A DNA stretch of 64,000 nucleotides from Diploscapter coronatus (taxonomy: Eukaryota > Nematoda > Chromadorea > Rhabditida > Rhabditidae). Position numbers and translations under genes: made by a program. The stretch spans positions 27,171,249 to 27,235,248 of the forward strand of contig OZ038423.1 in assembly GCA_964036155.1 (NCBI GenBank), written 5' to 3'. The notes under the pieces were generated by a model. The model worked only from the letters and a program-made list of their open reading frames with translations, searched no databases and had not been told where the DNA came from. Each line of letters starts with the position of its first letter. Within the stretch, counting starts at the first letter, position 1. This document shows positions 14,036 through 25,100 of this stretch, in pieces.

Positions 14036-14603
14036 ACCAACACCACAACTCCAGAGCTAAAAATTCAAAAAATTTACATGCATTGCATTTGTTGCATCTC
14101 ATTTTCATGCTCATACTCTCTCACACTATCAGAATTGTGAATTTCATAACTCCCCTCCTGAAAATCCATAAAACTAAAACTATCCAATTAAAAAAATTCA
14201 ATCAATCATTTCAAATATTTTTTTGTCATCATTCAACTATTCCATTGATGTCATTTTCTAGAACTTTTCAACAATGTTGCAAAAAAGTTCGCGTTCCTTT
14301 TCATCCGTAAAAATGCAAAAAATCGACTCACTAAAGGAGAAATCACTTCTAATAAGGATAATTGCCCAATTGTCTGATCAAACCCAGACAAAATCTATAC
14401 GTTGCACACCGCGGGAAAATTGCACATCTTTTGGTGCAAACCCCATCTCAATTGGATGATCACATCTTTAGATATAAGCTTGGACAAGCAGACACTTGAC
14501 AAAAAATACTAGTGGTTTTGATTTCGATTTGATTTGATAAGCATTGAGCATGAGTCTAAAGCACCAAAAACGTCGTAACCATTCCAACTAAACATTGAAT
14601 CGC

Positions 14604-14609
14604 TTTATT
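14604..14609 (-). terminator. Poly(A) signal candidate for mec-3
   Basis: AATAAA on the minus strand (plus TTTATT), about 93 nt past the mec-3 stop codon. Confidence 0.5.
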
Positions 14610-14631
14610 CAAATGCATATTTCAATAAAAT

Positions 14632-14650
14632 TTAAATAAATAAATAAATA
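14632..14650. repeat. AAAT microsatellite
   Basis: Four or more tandem AAAT units just downstream of the mec-3 poly(A) signal. Confidence 0.8.
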
Positions 14651-14701
14651 ATATACAATTAGGAGTAGTTGAAGGGCAACTAAATCAGTTAATTACATTC
14701 C

Positions 14702-17507
14702 TCATTGATCGTCCGCCGAGTCCTCGTCAAATTGACTTGCATCCATTCCGTTGATGAATTGAGAGAACGTCATTTCTGGTTGGCCTTCTGAAAATGAATT
14801 AGGGTAATTAACCCATAATTATTTTTTCCTATCTTTAAAGGTTAGACTGCGTTTAGGGATTTGAAAGTAGAAAAATTGCTAGGGAAATATAAATTTCGAT
14901 TTAAATGGAACCTGAAACATACCTAATCTATAACCTTTTAATTTCGCACAATTTCCCAATTATCTCGAGTTAATTAACTTAATTATACAATTACCTCCTC
15001 CAGAATGATTAGCGAATAGGGGTGGCGGAACGAGACCTCTCTGTTCGAAATGACGTAAATAATTGCATAAATGCTTGAGGCGTCTCTCTTTGGAGCGGCG
15101 GTTTTGGAACCAGACCTGAAAATTCTAGGGGCATCTAAAAAATTACAGTATATTAACTTTTTTAGTTAACATCAGATTTAAGGAATTGAACCTCGAAAAA
15201 TGTCTAACTTTAGTTTTATTGATCTTTAGATAATCTTGAAATGATATCAGTTTCCCCACAATTGAATCATTTTTAGATTTCTTTGAAACGGACCTGAATA
15301 ACTCTCATGCTCAAACCAGTTTCCAGCGCCAATTTTGCCCTCGCATGTTTCGACGGTTTAGGCGTCGTTGTGAAGATACGGTTCAATACATCCAGCTGAA
15401 ATTTTCAAAGTTTATAGGTCTCAAACTCTTCATTTATAAAAATCGATTTTCTGAAAACTCGGAGAAGATTGCCTGATTCTGTTTGATGGTCGTTCTGGGC
15501 CCTCTTCTCTTCAAGAATTTTCCGTCTTCTTCACAGAAATCGCTAAACGAATATCCGTCAAAACCATAGCCCAGGGAGTCTATCTCCTAAAAAATCATAT
15601 ATATTTTTAAATTCAACAAAAATCCCTTCTCTAAAAACGTAAGAAACTCTTATTTTCGAAACTAACTTCCAAAAGAAAAATCGAGGAATTTACTTTTACA
15701 ATTATTTTAAAAGTTGAAAACCCCAAATTTTTCATTCAAAATTTCAGAAAGAAACTCAAAGAGGTAGACTTGGTAGTTTTTTCTAGAGATGAAAAACTCG
15801 AAACCTTTTTGATATGAAATTCGGAGAACTGTTCTGGCGTGAAGGTCAGTGGGATGGAAGGTTGAACGGAAGTAGACGGCAACGATGGGCACGAGTCACA
15901 GATGGGAACTGAAGTGGGCTGGGGGTAGCTCTCGGGAGGGACGGAATCTGAAAATGTCCAATTTCGAAAATTTGAATAGTTTAAAGAAAAGAATGAAAAT
16001 CAAATTTGTGAATGGCGGCGGATTTTCAAATCATTCTTCTTCTGATATTTTAAGATTTCAACGCATTGACTAAAGGTGTCGAACTGGGAAAGAATCAGTT
16101 CTTTTGTACGATTTTTGAAGATAACAAGTTCTAAACTAAAAAAAAAATTCTGAAATTCAGTAGGTCCAAAGAAGAAGAAGAAGCAATAAAATTTTCCGAA
16201 AACCTTTTTTCTCCGAAGCTTTTAAAATAAGAAATCGATAGTTAAAAAATTCGAGGCTAACCTTGATAATAATGGCTCATGCAGAAGACGGCCTTAGCGT
16301 GTTCGTCGACGACGATTTGCTCGCCTGGAGCGAGACCGCGACCGCAGTGCCCGCAACAGTGACACGTCACGTGGTAGATTAGGTCCGTCTGGAAAAGCTC
16401 TTTAAGTTTCGCTCGTAACCTAGAAATCATAATCCCTCAAGCCATACGAAAGAACGGGAGAGATTCTCTTCCCTATCATTATTCACTCTTATTTTGCATG
16501 GCTTGAGGGTTTGTGGTTTCAAAATGGTCGTTTTGTTTATTATTTTTAATTCCAAAATTTTAAAAATCACCCCCAATTTGTAGACCATGTCCGCCGGCGA
16601 AATGCCTTGCTTACAGCCTGCGCATCGATAGGGCGAGTGGTCTCTGAAAGTTCAAATTTTTTGGATAAGTTTCGAAAATTTCGTAAATAAAATGAAATTT
16701 TCAAAGATTAATGCTTCAGCACGATTCGTAGTTTAAAAATATCAAAACTAGTAAAAGAATCAGAAATGTAAGTTTCGAGAAATCGCTAAAATTCAAGTAA
16801 TTTCTTTTAATTTAAAACTCGACCGACTTGAAATAATGCTCCTTGCAATAAAGCTGGCCGTTTCGCTCCCAGCATTTCTCTTCGAGCTGAGTCTTACAAA
16901 TCGCACAGCTCACGCACGTCTCGTGATAGTTGTGGGTGTCGATCTGGGAAAATCCATCTTTATAAAAAAAATGCAACTTGAAAAAGCCCTAAAATTTAGC
17001 ATCACTCAAAGATTCAACTTCGTGAACTTCAAAGGCAATGTGCAGTGTATTTGAAAACACGGTACGCAAGCTCGCATAAAATAGATTCCGCCTTTTTTTT
17101 TGAAAAGGGGCGAAGCCTATTTTAGGCTCAATTTGAGAACGACTTACTCGTAACAAATATCTATCATAGACTTGCGTACCACATGAGCGGCACTTGCCCT
17201 AGGAAAAGTGACTTGTTATTTCGAAAATATGTTTCAAAAGGCGTTGAAAGGAATAGATTTTTCGCTGTTCGATCCAGAGGCCGACATAGAATGACATTAT
17301 AGATAGATTTTCCATTTAAGTTTCAAAAATACGAAGGATAAAGAATTTAAAATCCAGCCAGCGAGGTTCTGCTTGTAGGTGAGAGTGTAAAAAAGTTCAA
17401 CATTTAAAAATTTCAGAAAATACCTGTTTCTCAACACCTATCGACTCGATGACCTGACCCATGGCCGTGAGCGCCTTGGATTTCGTATAACCCAAATCGA
17501 TATCCAT
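14702..17507 (-). CDS. mec-3: LIM-homeodomain transcription factor MEC-3
   Basis: Nuclear regulator that, with the POU protein UNC-86, fixes touch-receptor neuron identity in C. elegans. Ten coding exons: 17424-17507, 17148-17198, 16828-16943, 16571-16643, 16262-16388, 15805-15947, 15473-15586, 15294-15395, 14995-15115, 14702-14787, giving 338 aa (C. elegans MEC-3 is about 321 as I recall). LIM1 starts at C31-x2-C34 and continues through HETCVSCAIC. LIM2 starts at C91-x2-C94 and runs through HVTCHCCGHC to CMSHYY. The linker is Pro/Ser-rich. The homeodomain spans about 225-284 with PRTTIKQNQ, LDVLN, KPSKHARAKLALETGLSMRV and VWFQNRRSKERRLKHL. The tail is acidic (FDEDSADDQ). The KHARAKLALETGLSMRV and HLCNYLRH-EQRGL blocks point to MEC-3 rather than LIN-11, LIM-6 or CEH-14. 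The intron after exon 7 starts with GC, not GT. An acceptor lies ten bases before the ATG. Confidence 0.96.
15396..15472 (-). other. mec-3: GC-AG intron inside the mec-3 homeobox
   Basis: The 77-nt intron reads CAG|GCAATC at its 5' end and TTTCAG at its 3' end. The frame NQ|LDVLN is the known homeodomain continuity. The first downstream GT that could serve would add residues inside helix 1, so GC is the supported donor. Confidence 0.75.
16434..16509. repeat. Perfect 12-bp inverted repeat in a mec-3 intron
   Basis: CCCTCAAGCCAT at 16434-16445 is matched by ATGGCTTGAGGG at 16498-16509 with a 52-nt spacer. It lies in the intron between the LIM2 exons. It could be the ends of a small inserted element or an intronic hairpin. 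Confidence 0.7.
17059..17180. repeat. Inverted copy of part of mec-3 exon 2 in the next intron
   Basis: GGTACGCAAG occurs on the plus strand near 17059 in the intron, and as its reverse complement near 17171 in exon 2 (coding GTQ). Similarity continues loosely (CT..AT.ATAGAT), so the transcript could pair the intron with the exon. A second short palindrome, AGCCTATTTTAGGCT, lies between them. Confidence 0.55.
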
Positions 17508-17520
17508 TTCGCATCAACTG
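17508..17520 (-). other. mec-3: 5' acceptor before the mec-3 start
   Basis: TTTTTCAG (AG at plus 17518-17519) lies ten bases before the chosen ATG. That spacing fits an SL trans-splice acceptor or a 5' UTR intron end. An out-of-frame ATG sits between the acceptor and the start. Confidence 0.5.
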
Positions 17521-17865
17521 AAAAATAAACGCTAAAAATCAGCGCCGCCCCCTAAAAATTAAATCTCAAAAGCAGTACTATCAAAAAGGCAAAGTAGCAC
17601 TATGATGTGGGTTTAGATCAACGACAAAAGTGGGGGCGGGGCTAGCCATTCATTTTGCAAGAGTTACAAGCTTCTTTCGGGCATGAATGAGAGGAAAAGA
17701 AAGAAATATCATGGAAGAGCTAGAGAAGAAGAGAAACAGAAAGATAAATAGTATAGAAAATTCATAGGAAAAGAGAGAAATAAAGAAAGAAGAAATAGGG
17801 TAGAAAATATGAGAAGAAAAGATTTTGATAAGGCCTGAAATTTATCGCCGAATGGTGACAGTGCC

Positions 17866-17874
17866 TTTGCATTT
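17866..17874. promoter_or_regulatory. POU/octamer-like site upstream of mec-3
   Basis: TTTGCATTT, seven of eight bases of the octamer ATTTGCAT, about 360 bp before the mec-3 ATG. mec-3 is known to be activated by the POU protein UNC-86, so the placement is sensible. A single short match is weak evidence. Confidence 0.25.
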
Positions 17875-18165
17875 GGGATGAGGCGCTAAGCGAGAGCTGC
17901 TCCTTGCTTCCCTTGACAAGTCACATTTTGAGTGAAATCGAGAATTTTAGAGCAAAAAGACAAGAAAACAAAGACCAGGTGTATATCGTAGGTCTTGCAG
18001 GAGGGTACGTTGAAAGATCAAGAAATACAGCTTTTACTAAGGTTCATCCAAGATTGGATCACAAGTAAATCTGGGCTAGGCAAGAGATAGGGTGGGTGTG
18101 ATAGGGCATATTTGGTATCTAATTAATCAGCTTATCGAGAGGCCATTTCAAGTCTTAATTCACTA

Positions 18166-18181
18166 GCCTAACCTAACCCTA
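18166..18181. repeat. Short telomere-like stretch
   Basis: GCCTAACCTAACCCTA resembles degenerate copies of the nematode telomere unit (TTAGGC, complement GCCTAA). It is too short to mean more than chance or a healed break. Confidence 0.3.
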
Positions 18182-18568
18182 CTACACTCGATGAGTTTTA
18201 AAGAAAGCTAAGGTAAAGTCGAAATGATAACAGAGTCAAAATGCGGTAGAACAAATGTGTAATATTTTCCAGATTTCTCGAAACGGTTACAAAAATCAAT
18301 CTTTTATCATCATTTTTAGGCAGTTAACAAAAGTATACGGCAAAAGTTAACGAAATTTATGTTTTCAAAATTCACGAATTACTTCATTCACTTTTTCCGT
18401 ACACTACTTTTACTAAAACGCTCATTCTATCGGATTTTCTGGTAATTTTCGCCTATCACTAGATCATTTTCAATTAAAAATCACTCTAATTTCTGAACTG
18501 ATAGTTGCCTCAAAAATTTAAACAAATAAAAATCGCGATCAAAAACAGTACGCATTGGAATCAGGGAC

Positions 18569-18892
18569 CTATAGGCTCTGTGATACTGGCCACATCTTAA
18601 CCAAAAGTATCACTGAGGCTACGGGTAACTGATCGCCATGCTTCGAATCAGTAAAAACGAAAATTAAACATTGCAAAACTCGTTTCGTAAAACGGAAGAA
18701 GAGCAAACTTTGCAATTCTTTTCGGAAGAACCCCGTTTTTCCCCGGTCCCTCTGGCCGTTGATGATGTGCAACAAGGTCTCTTTCCAACTGTTGCAGCAA
18801 CACAACGCCCGGACGGACTCGGGGATGGGATTTTTCAACTTTAGCAGAATTTTAGAAATTCGAAAAGCCCCGCAATTTTTCGCCCGCCCCAA
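18569..18892 (-). pseudogene. Unassigned open frame, possible degraded ankyrin-like sequence
   Basis: A 107-codon minus-strand frame lies in a GC-richer island. One stretch (SALGRAKNCGAFRI...KETLLHI) faintly resembles ankyrin-repeat spacing. The plus strand is also open over much of it. No splice-consistent partner exons were found, and the lower part of the frame overlaps two hairpins. A TATATAAGG box lies upstream on the same strand near 19091-19099. It could be a gene relic, a noncoding RNA locus, or a chance frame from base composition. Confidence 0.2.
18577..18652. repeat. Two adjacent hairpins
   Basis: GTGATACT (18580-18587) pairs with AGTATCAC (18606-18613) over an 18-nt loop, extended by CTC/GAG past one mismatch. 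ACTGAT (18628-18633) pairs with ATCAGT (18647-18652) a few bases on. Two stems in 80 nt suggest a folded RNA or a foldback remnant. Confidence 0.5.
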
Positions 18893-20624
18893 AGCCGAGT
18901 GTCCGCTCTAGTCATGGTCAGATTTTGCGATCTCACGACTCGGGCGCCACCCGGGGTTGGGACGTCGAAGTTGCAGGACTTTTCGAAGGTAGAATATAGA
19001 ATTTCTAGGGGAATTTCAGATCAGTGCTTTAAAAACACATTTTAGAATTGGGAGTTTTGGTCGAGACTGATTTTGCTCTGGAAAACCTCGCCTTATATAG
19101 GGCCCTGACCACTGGTCGGGGTGGGACACTAGCCATCACTTGATGTGGGTGGGAAAATGCCGAAGTGTCCGAAATAGGGGAATCTACCCCAGTGGGCGTA
19201 TTTTGACAATGGGTGAATAGGTGCGAGGGGCAAGTTGGGGTGATCGAGGTCGGTCCGATAGAAAAAGAGAACGTCTGGATATTACCGCAGGATACAAGGA
19301 GTGATTTAGAAGGAGTCGAATATTGCAAGAGTGACTGGAAGCTAGAAGCCTGCAAAGCAAGGATTTGAATTTGGAAAGGGGTACGTAGTGGACAAGTTTC
19401 AGAGGGTTTGAATATACGAAAGATGGTGAGTGCTGATTGGTACTTGAAATATGCAATTACAGAAATTCAAAGGACCAGCTTGCTCCAAATAAGTATCAAA
19501 ATGGGTTGATTTGAAGGAGTTTTCAAAAGAGACAATTTATACCTCATACCTTAACTTCTATCATTCACAAAAGTAATTCAGGCACCATTCCAAACTCGCT
19601 AATTCGCGAAACTCTTCTTTAAAAATAGTTCTCTTCCTTAAATTTCTCAAAATACTCAACATCTCCAACTCATTCCCAAAAACGCCATGATCTCTCTCGC
19701 AGTATTCCCATTTTAGGATATGTTCCAGACCAACAGCTCGTAATTGTGAATAATTTACCATTCCTCAGGCAGCTCGTATTTGGATGTCAATTTTAGGAGG
19801 AAAGAAGAAGAATGTTGCTCCATCTGGTATAAAACTATTCTCAATTTTATTTTCCTTTAAAAACTCAACTTCTAGATTCATAAAGCTACCCTAGATTTTA
19901 GCAATTTTGAAAACATTTTGAAATTTAAATGATTTCCTTCGGAAATTTAGTCTTTTCTCAATTTTTTACCTCAAAAAAGACCAAATAACTGTGGTGGTGC
20001 TCTTTGCTGCTAATTTCGAGTTAAGGAAATCGTTAGCTGCAAATTAGAAAATGTTAACTGCGGCCCTTTCTTGGTCAACTGTCATACTTTTCGTTTTCTT
20101 TCGCCTTCTCTTCATTTGTTTCGTTTTTATCGGTTATGTTGTCACTAATCTAAAATTGCAATTCTACGAACGTTTAGAACGCTGAATAAAGACATTCAAA
20201 ATTTATGGGATTTTATATATCCTTGCGATATTCGTTTTCGGGGCGGAGATAAATTAGCGATTCAAGTTTCGCGCACTGCCATTTCCTTTCTCTCCTACAC
20301 AGCTGTCAAGAGTCATGTCAGGGTGCCCATTTTCGTGACAGTCAGGACAAATTAGACCGCATTTCCGAAATGGGAGATACCATTATTCACCCCATTTCAA
20401 AAGTACCAAATATGCCCCAAAAAGTGGGCCATAATGAAATATCTTTAGCTAGCAGTATTGGATTGCAAAAATTAGGCGTAATTTAGAAACAAGAAACTAC
20501 AGTAGTCAAAACACATGCTTCAGATCATGATCAGGTAAAATTCTTTGTAATTCCAAGTCGGTCTATTTCAACAATTGGCTTTACTTTGAACAGCCACATT
20601 TGATATGGGATTTTGTACGTTTGT

Positions 20625-20659
20625 TTGGTTCCGGCTCGGACCTGCCGAGTTCGAGCCAA
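20625..20659. repeat. GC-rich hairpin
   Basis: CTCGG-ACCTG-CCGAG nested inside GGCTC...GAGCC and an outer TTGG...CCAA. It stands alone in AT-rich DNA with no coding frame. Confidence 0.5.
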
Positions 20660-21655
20660 GACAATGTTTCAATTCTTAGTTTATTTTTAGTGCCTGTCAG
20701 GGCTTTTATAAGTTTTGAGCCGAAGTATGGAGAAAGGTAGAAAGTTAGGCCGGTTGGTTGGAGATGAAGATTGCCAATGAAGTCGGGAAGTGGGTGAGAC
20801 CAATGTTGATTATTGAATTTGGTTGATTACTTGATGTAAGCTAATTTGGCAGTGAGCCAATCGCAGAGCCTATATTCTACACACTACCACTACACTAAAT
20901 CTAAAAATCTAGCATTTTTCAACATTTTAAAGGTTTCAATTTTATTTCAATTTTTAAAATTACCATGAGATTTAGCTACCCGTAAGATCTGTAAATTGAG
21001 ACTCTAGCTTGGTTTAGAAACTTGTATAAATAGGGGTCTGAATTATGGTGCAACGTTAGAAATTCAAATTTGAAAGTTAAGAATTACAGTATCCCGCCGA
21101 AATTCATAAATATTTAGAGCATCTCTGGAAATAAGTAGGGGCAATTCAGAGCTATTCTTGATCTCTAAGTTGAAGCATAGAGCCTGAAACCGTATTTTGT
21201 ACGGCCTTTGAATATTGTAATTCTCAAGAAGAGCTCTAAAATAAGTATTTTGGGGCGAATAGTTCAAGATTAAAACCCGTCAGAGATATATCCAGTAATT
21301 TCAAACGTCATAATAGGTGATAATTATTGCTAAATCGTATTTTTCTGACCATCTCAACTCTGCGTCTATGTCGATTCCTATGATTAAGGATAGAGACTCG
21401 AGCCTAGGTGGTCAGAAAATGAAATCATAAATGGTGAAAGATTACGATTTTCATGTCATAATTGGGAAAGTGAAAGAAATATCGAGAAACTTGGAGAATT
21501 TGACAAAACCCACAAATTTTAGTTTGTAAAAACTAAACTAGACTAGAACCAGATTAAAATATACATTTTTTCAAAATTGAAATTTTCTGAGCACCTAACT
21601 CTTTCAATAAAAATCTATGAAATTCAGAACCAAAATTGAGAATTTGAAACTCATT

Positions 21656-21668
21656 ATTATTATTATTG
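21656..21668. repeat. ATT microsatellite
   Basis: Short ATT trinucleotide run in noncoding DNA. Confidence 0.7.
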
Positions 21669-22198
21669 AGGGGAAAATCGAGCACTAAAATTTGAAAATC
21701 TTGGCAAAATTATGCAACTCATAAACCGTATGGGGAAATAAGATTGAGGCAAAAACTTGTTAGGAAAGGAGTTTTGAAATAACACAAGTACAATGAATAA
21801 AGTTTGGAAAACCATAAGTTTAAGGGAAAAGTGCTCTAAAAGTCTCACGAGTCGTAACATTTCTATTTTAGAACACCTCTAAAATAATTAAAGATCCTAT
21901 GGCCTTTAAATTAAAAATAACAAGTTTTTGGCCTTTCTTCACTATTATTCCTGTTTTCATCGACTCGTTTTACAGATATTTTGCCGTTGAGCAAAGATAT
22001 TTGATAAGTACTTTCAGGGTAATTTTTTGCACAAATTAACTAGGCTAATTATCCTCGTGTAAATCAATTATCTGGGCTAATCAAATCTTCAAAAATTTGT
22101 AATTTTAGGGCAATTACCCTCTTTTAAATTCCAATTAGGATAATGATCTCCTCTTAAACCAATTAACTTCCTTAATTATCCCAGTTAACTCCTCTTAG

Positions 22199-25100
22199 TT
22201 ATTTGAGTGGCACCGCTGAAGTGAGTAGATTCTTCAATACTTGTGATTTACTGTAGTCGTCCAGGGGATGGGTGTTGATTCTGCACAACTCGACGTCCCT
22301 CTTGTCGCCCCATCCGCCGTTCTCCTTCGAGGGCTTCAACGAGCGGCGAGAGACCTGAAAATTTAGAAATATCGATTTTTTAGAATTTTAAGATTTTTAT
22401 GACATTTGAAAGCTATAAAAGAACTTTTTTACTTTTGAAATAGCGATTTTATTTTTACGATATTCATGCAATTTGAAAGTTAGTTGAAGAAATTTTTAGC
22501 ATTTGAAGACTTTAATTTTAGATGTCTTTATAAATATTTTTTATGATGTTGAGGTGCATGAGATAAAGATATAAAACATGGACGGAAATCTTATTAGAGG
22601 GCATAGATTTGAATAATTAGCTGAAACCTACATCAGTGACATCGAGTTTCTCGGGAAAGAGTTTGCCGCTGTGCTCCTGAAGAAGATCCCTCGCGGATGC
22701 GTACGCGTTGTGGGCATCGCATCTGAAGAAAAATCGATCTTTCATTTTTGTAGTTGGTATTATTATTATTACCAAAAGGGGATAAAATAGCTTAATTATA
22801 CGATTGTTGAAAATTATTCTTTAAAAAACTTTCTTTTTTCAATTTTCAAAAGTAATCGAACTCACCGATGAGTATGCACCCCGCAATCGCCGATATGCAG
22901 AACTCGGGGGCTTTTCGCGAAGATCACCCGGAACCGTTGAGGCAGGCACTTTGTGCTGATCTGAAGGTTTTTATTTCTTTTTAATTTCCCCGATTTTGCA
23001 CCATCTCATCAAACTTCGATGTATCAACTATGGTGTCGAATGACGAAATTATCTTCGGATTATGGTCAAACTCATGGGGATTAATTTTGCGCTCATTGCA
23101 AACATATATCCGAGTCGATAGTGTATCAATCTTTCCGAGTTTTCGAGAAGGAAACAGGTGTTGAGTGATCAAATTTTGGTAAAGTGATTCACAAAATTCC
23201 AATTTTTGAGCAACATACAAGCATTTTTTTCAAATTAAAAAAAATAAAGCTGGAACTGTTTACGAAAATTATGGTTAATTGGAAAATGGTATTTTCTAAA
23301 AATAACAAAAAATTGATAATTAAAAACAACGAGATCTACCTGCATGACGGACCAGTCCCAGTTGTAATCGTCGATAGTACAGAACATTTCCGAGCAGTTT
23401 TTGATCATTTGCCAGGTGTCTCTTTGCAGAGCCATACCCATGTTGTGCTTGCTGCAAATGTGCTAATTTTTCAAAAATCGATCTTTTTCTTAGAAATAAA
23501 AATATAAGAAGACTCAAATAAAAGGATAAATATGAACAGATAAGTTTCAAAATAATCACATTTGCGAGGGGATGATAATTTCTAAAAAAAAAAGAAGATA
23601 ATAAATTCGACCAACCTACTGTACCACGGGTGTGCCCCGAGCTTAGCGATGTCCTCCCCGTATTTAGTCGTCTTCTTCAGATAGAATCCCAGCGATATGA
23701 TGTCGCAAACACTGCACAGACTGAAAATATTCTTCTTCTTCTTTGGCAATTTCGAAATAAATAAGCGCAGCTCGCTAAACGTAGCGCGAAATTCAATTTC
23801 GTTTGTCTGCTCTTTTAAAACGTAAACAGTTAATTTAAAATCGTGATCGTTTATAAAAGCTCAGCTTCATACAAACTTCCTAAAATCTCCACAAATTGAT
23901 GTAGTCCTTCTATCATTTTTTTATTTTACAAGAAATGCAAAGCCTTTTCTCAAACAAATTATCTTCTGCAAAAGAATACAGTAGTCCACAACCCTTACTT
24001 TTTCTTATTCTGAGTGATGTAGTCCAGAACATGTAGGGCATCTGGGGCGACGAAATGATCCTCTTCGAGCAGCAAGATCCACGCCTTCTCCAAACCGAGC
24101 CGGTCCACTATGCCATCGAAGACGAAGTTCATCTGGAAATAACACGAATAGGTTCCAAAGCATCGACTAATAGAAAGTTTTAATGAAATACTTGATGCAC
24201 CTCCGTTTAAATCTCTTTCATAAAAGAAAAGTTTGAAATATTATAGGTTTCAAACATCTGACTAATAGAGATATGGACGGCGGCCTTTATTCGCCAAAGT
24301 TTGATGAATGACAACCCTACATCTTTGGAGATATTAGATGAAATTTCAGTATTAGCTAACTCGATATTATTGTTAAAAATCGTATAATTTGGTCCGAATA
24401 TAATGTTCATCTAAACGAGTTTCGAAAGCTCTTATATTAAATGACAAGTTTGCAACTCTCAACTTCTCAGTGTTTGAATTTGACCGAAATGATTCTAATA
24501 TCAAATGACTTTCGCAAAAATCGGCCTTCTTTGAGAAACTGTTTCAAGAATCTTGCTCAAGGTCCATTTTTCGTAACTCCAATTATTTACGAGTCGATAT
24601 TTAAAATCTAAAAACGTCAATAATTTACCTTCCACCACCAATGGTGCTTGATTTGAGTCAGTTTCGCTACTCGGTAGTTTCCATATTTGTCGGAGTGGTC
24701 GGCGTTCTGACATCCTAATTTATGGGCTCTGAAAATCAATAAATCGATAAATAAATTGGCAAGTTCTTGAAATGCGTCTAATAAAGTAACTCTATAAATT
24801 ATCCTGTTCTTTGTATGACTCTCTTCTTCATCATAGAAAAGATATTTGGATTAGGTTAATTTTAAAACTTTTACCCGTCTTTTCCGATTTTCTCGGGACA
24901 ATCCCTTGGGTCTTGGCCAGGGAATACGTGCGGAAACAGCTGCATGTTGAATGGGTAGTAGATTTGATAGACCTGCAAAGGCGACTAGGTGAAAAACAAA
25001 TTAATCTTCCCGAGCTTGATCTCGATATCAATCGAACAGAGTAATTAATTGAGGGGAGGTTTCGGATAAGAAAAAAGCATCTCTTTCCTTTTCTAATTCT

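Larger units (their letters stand above)
12995..14701. other. Gap between the MBOAT 5' end and the mec-3 3' end
   Basis: No gene seen. This 1.7 kb would carry the MBOAT promoter and the mec-3 3' UTR. At 13967-14035 there is a GC-richer, self-complementary patch: CTAGAC and GTCTAG ends about 40 bp apart, then CTTTGC-TTC-GCAAA. A minus-strand GAAAATAGTACG word lies at 13621-13634 inside a pyrimidine-rich stretch. An AAAT microsatellite lies at 14632-14650. Confidence 0.55.
17508..22198. other. Gap upstream of mec-3
   Basis: No convincing gene in 4.7 kb. It contains the mec-3 upstream region and the 3' flank of gly-20. Contents: a purine-rich tract with an AAATAGTATAG word (17700-17830), an octamer-like TTTGCATTT at 17866-17874, a telomere-like CCTAACCTAACCC stretch at 18166-18181, a GC-richer island at 18570-19100 with two adjacent hairpins and an unassigned open frame, a 20625-20659 hairpin, and an ATT microsatellite near 21656. 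Confidence 0.6.

Noticed and set aside
19029..19456. Two overlapping minus-strand ORFs of 108 and 90 codons
   Set aside because: They overlap in different frames, have Ser/Pro/His-rich content without motifs, and lack splice partners.
23184..23507. 107-codon plus-strand ORF
   Set aside because: It is the antisense shadow of gly-20 exon 9 and adjoining intron.
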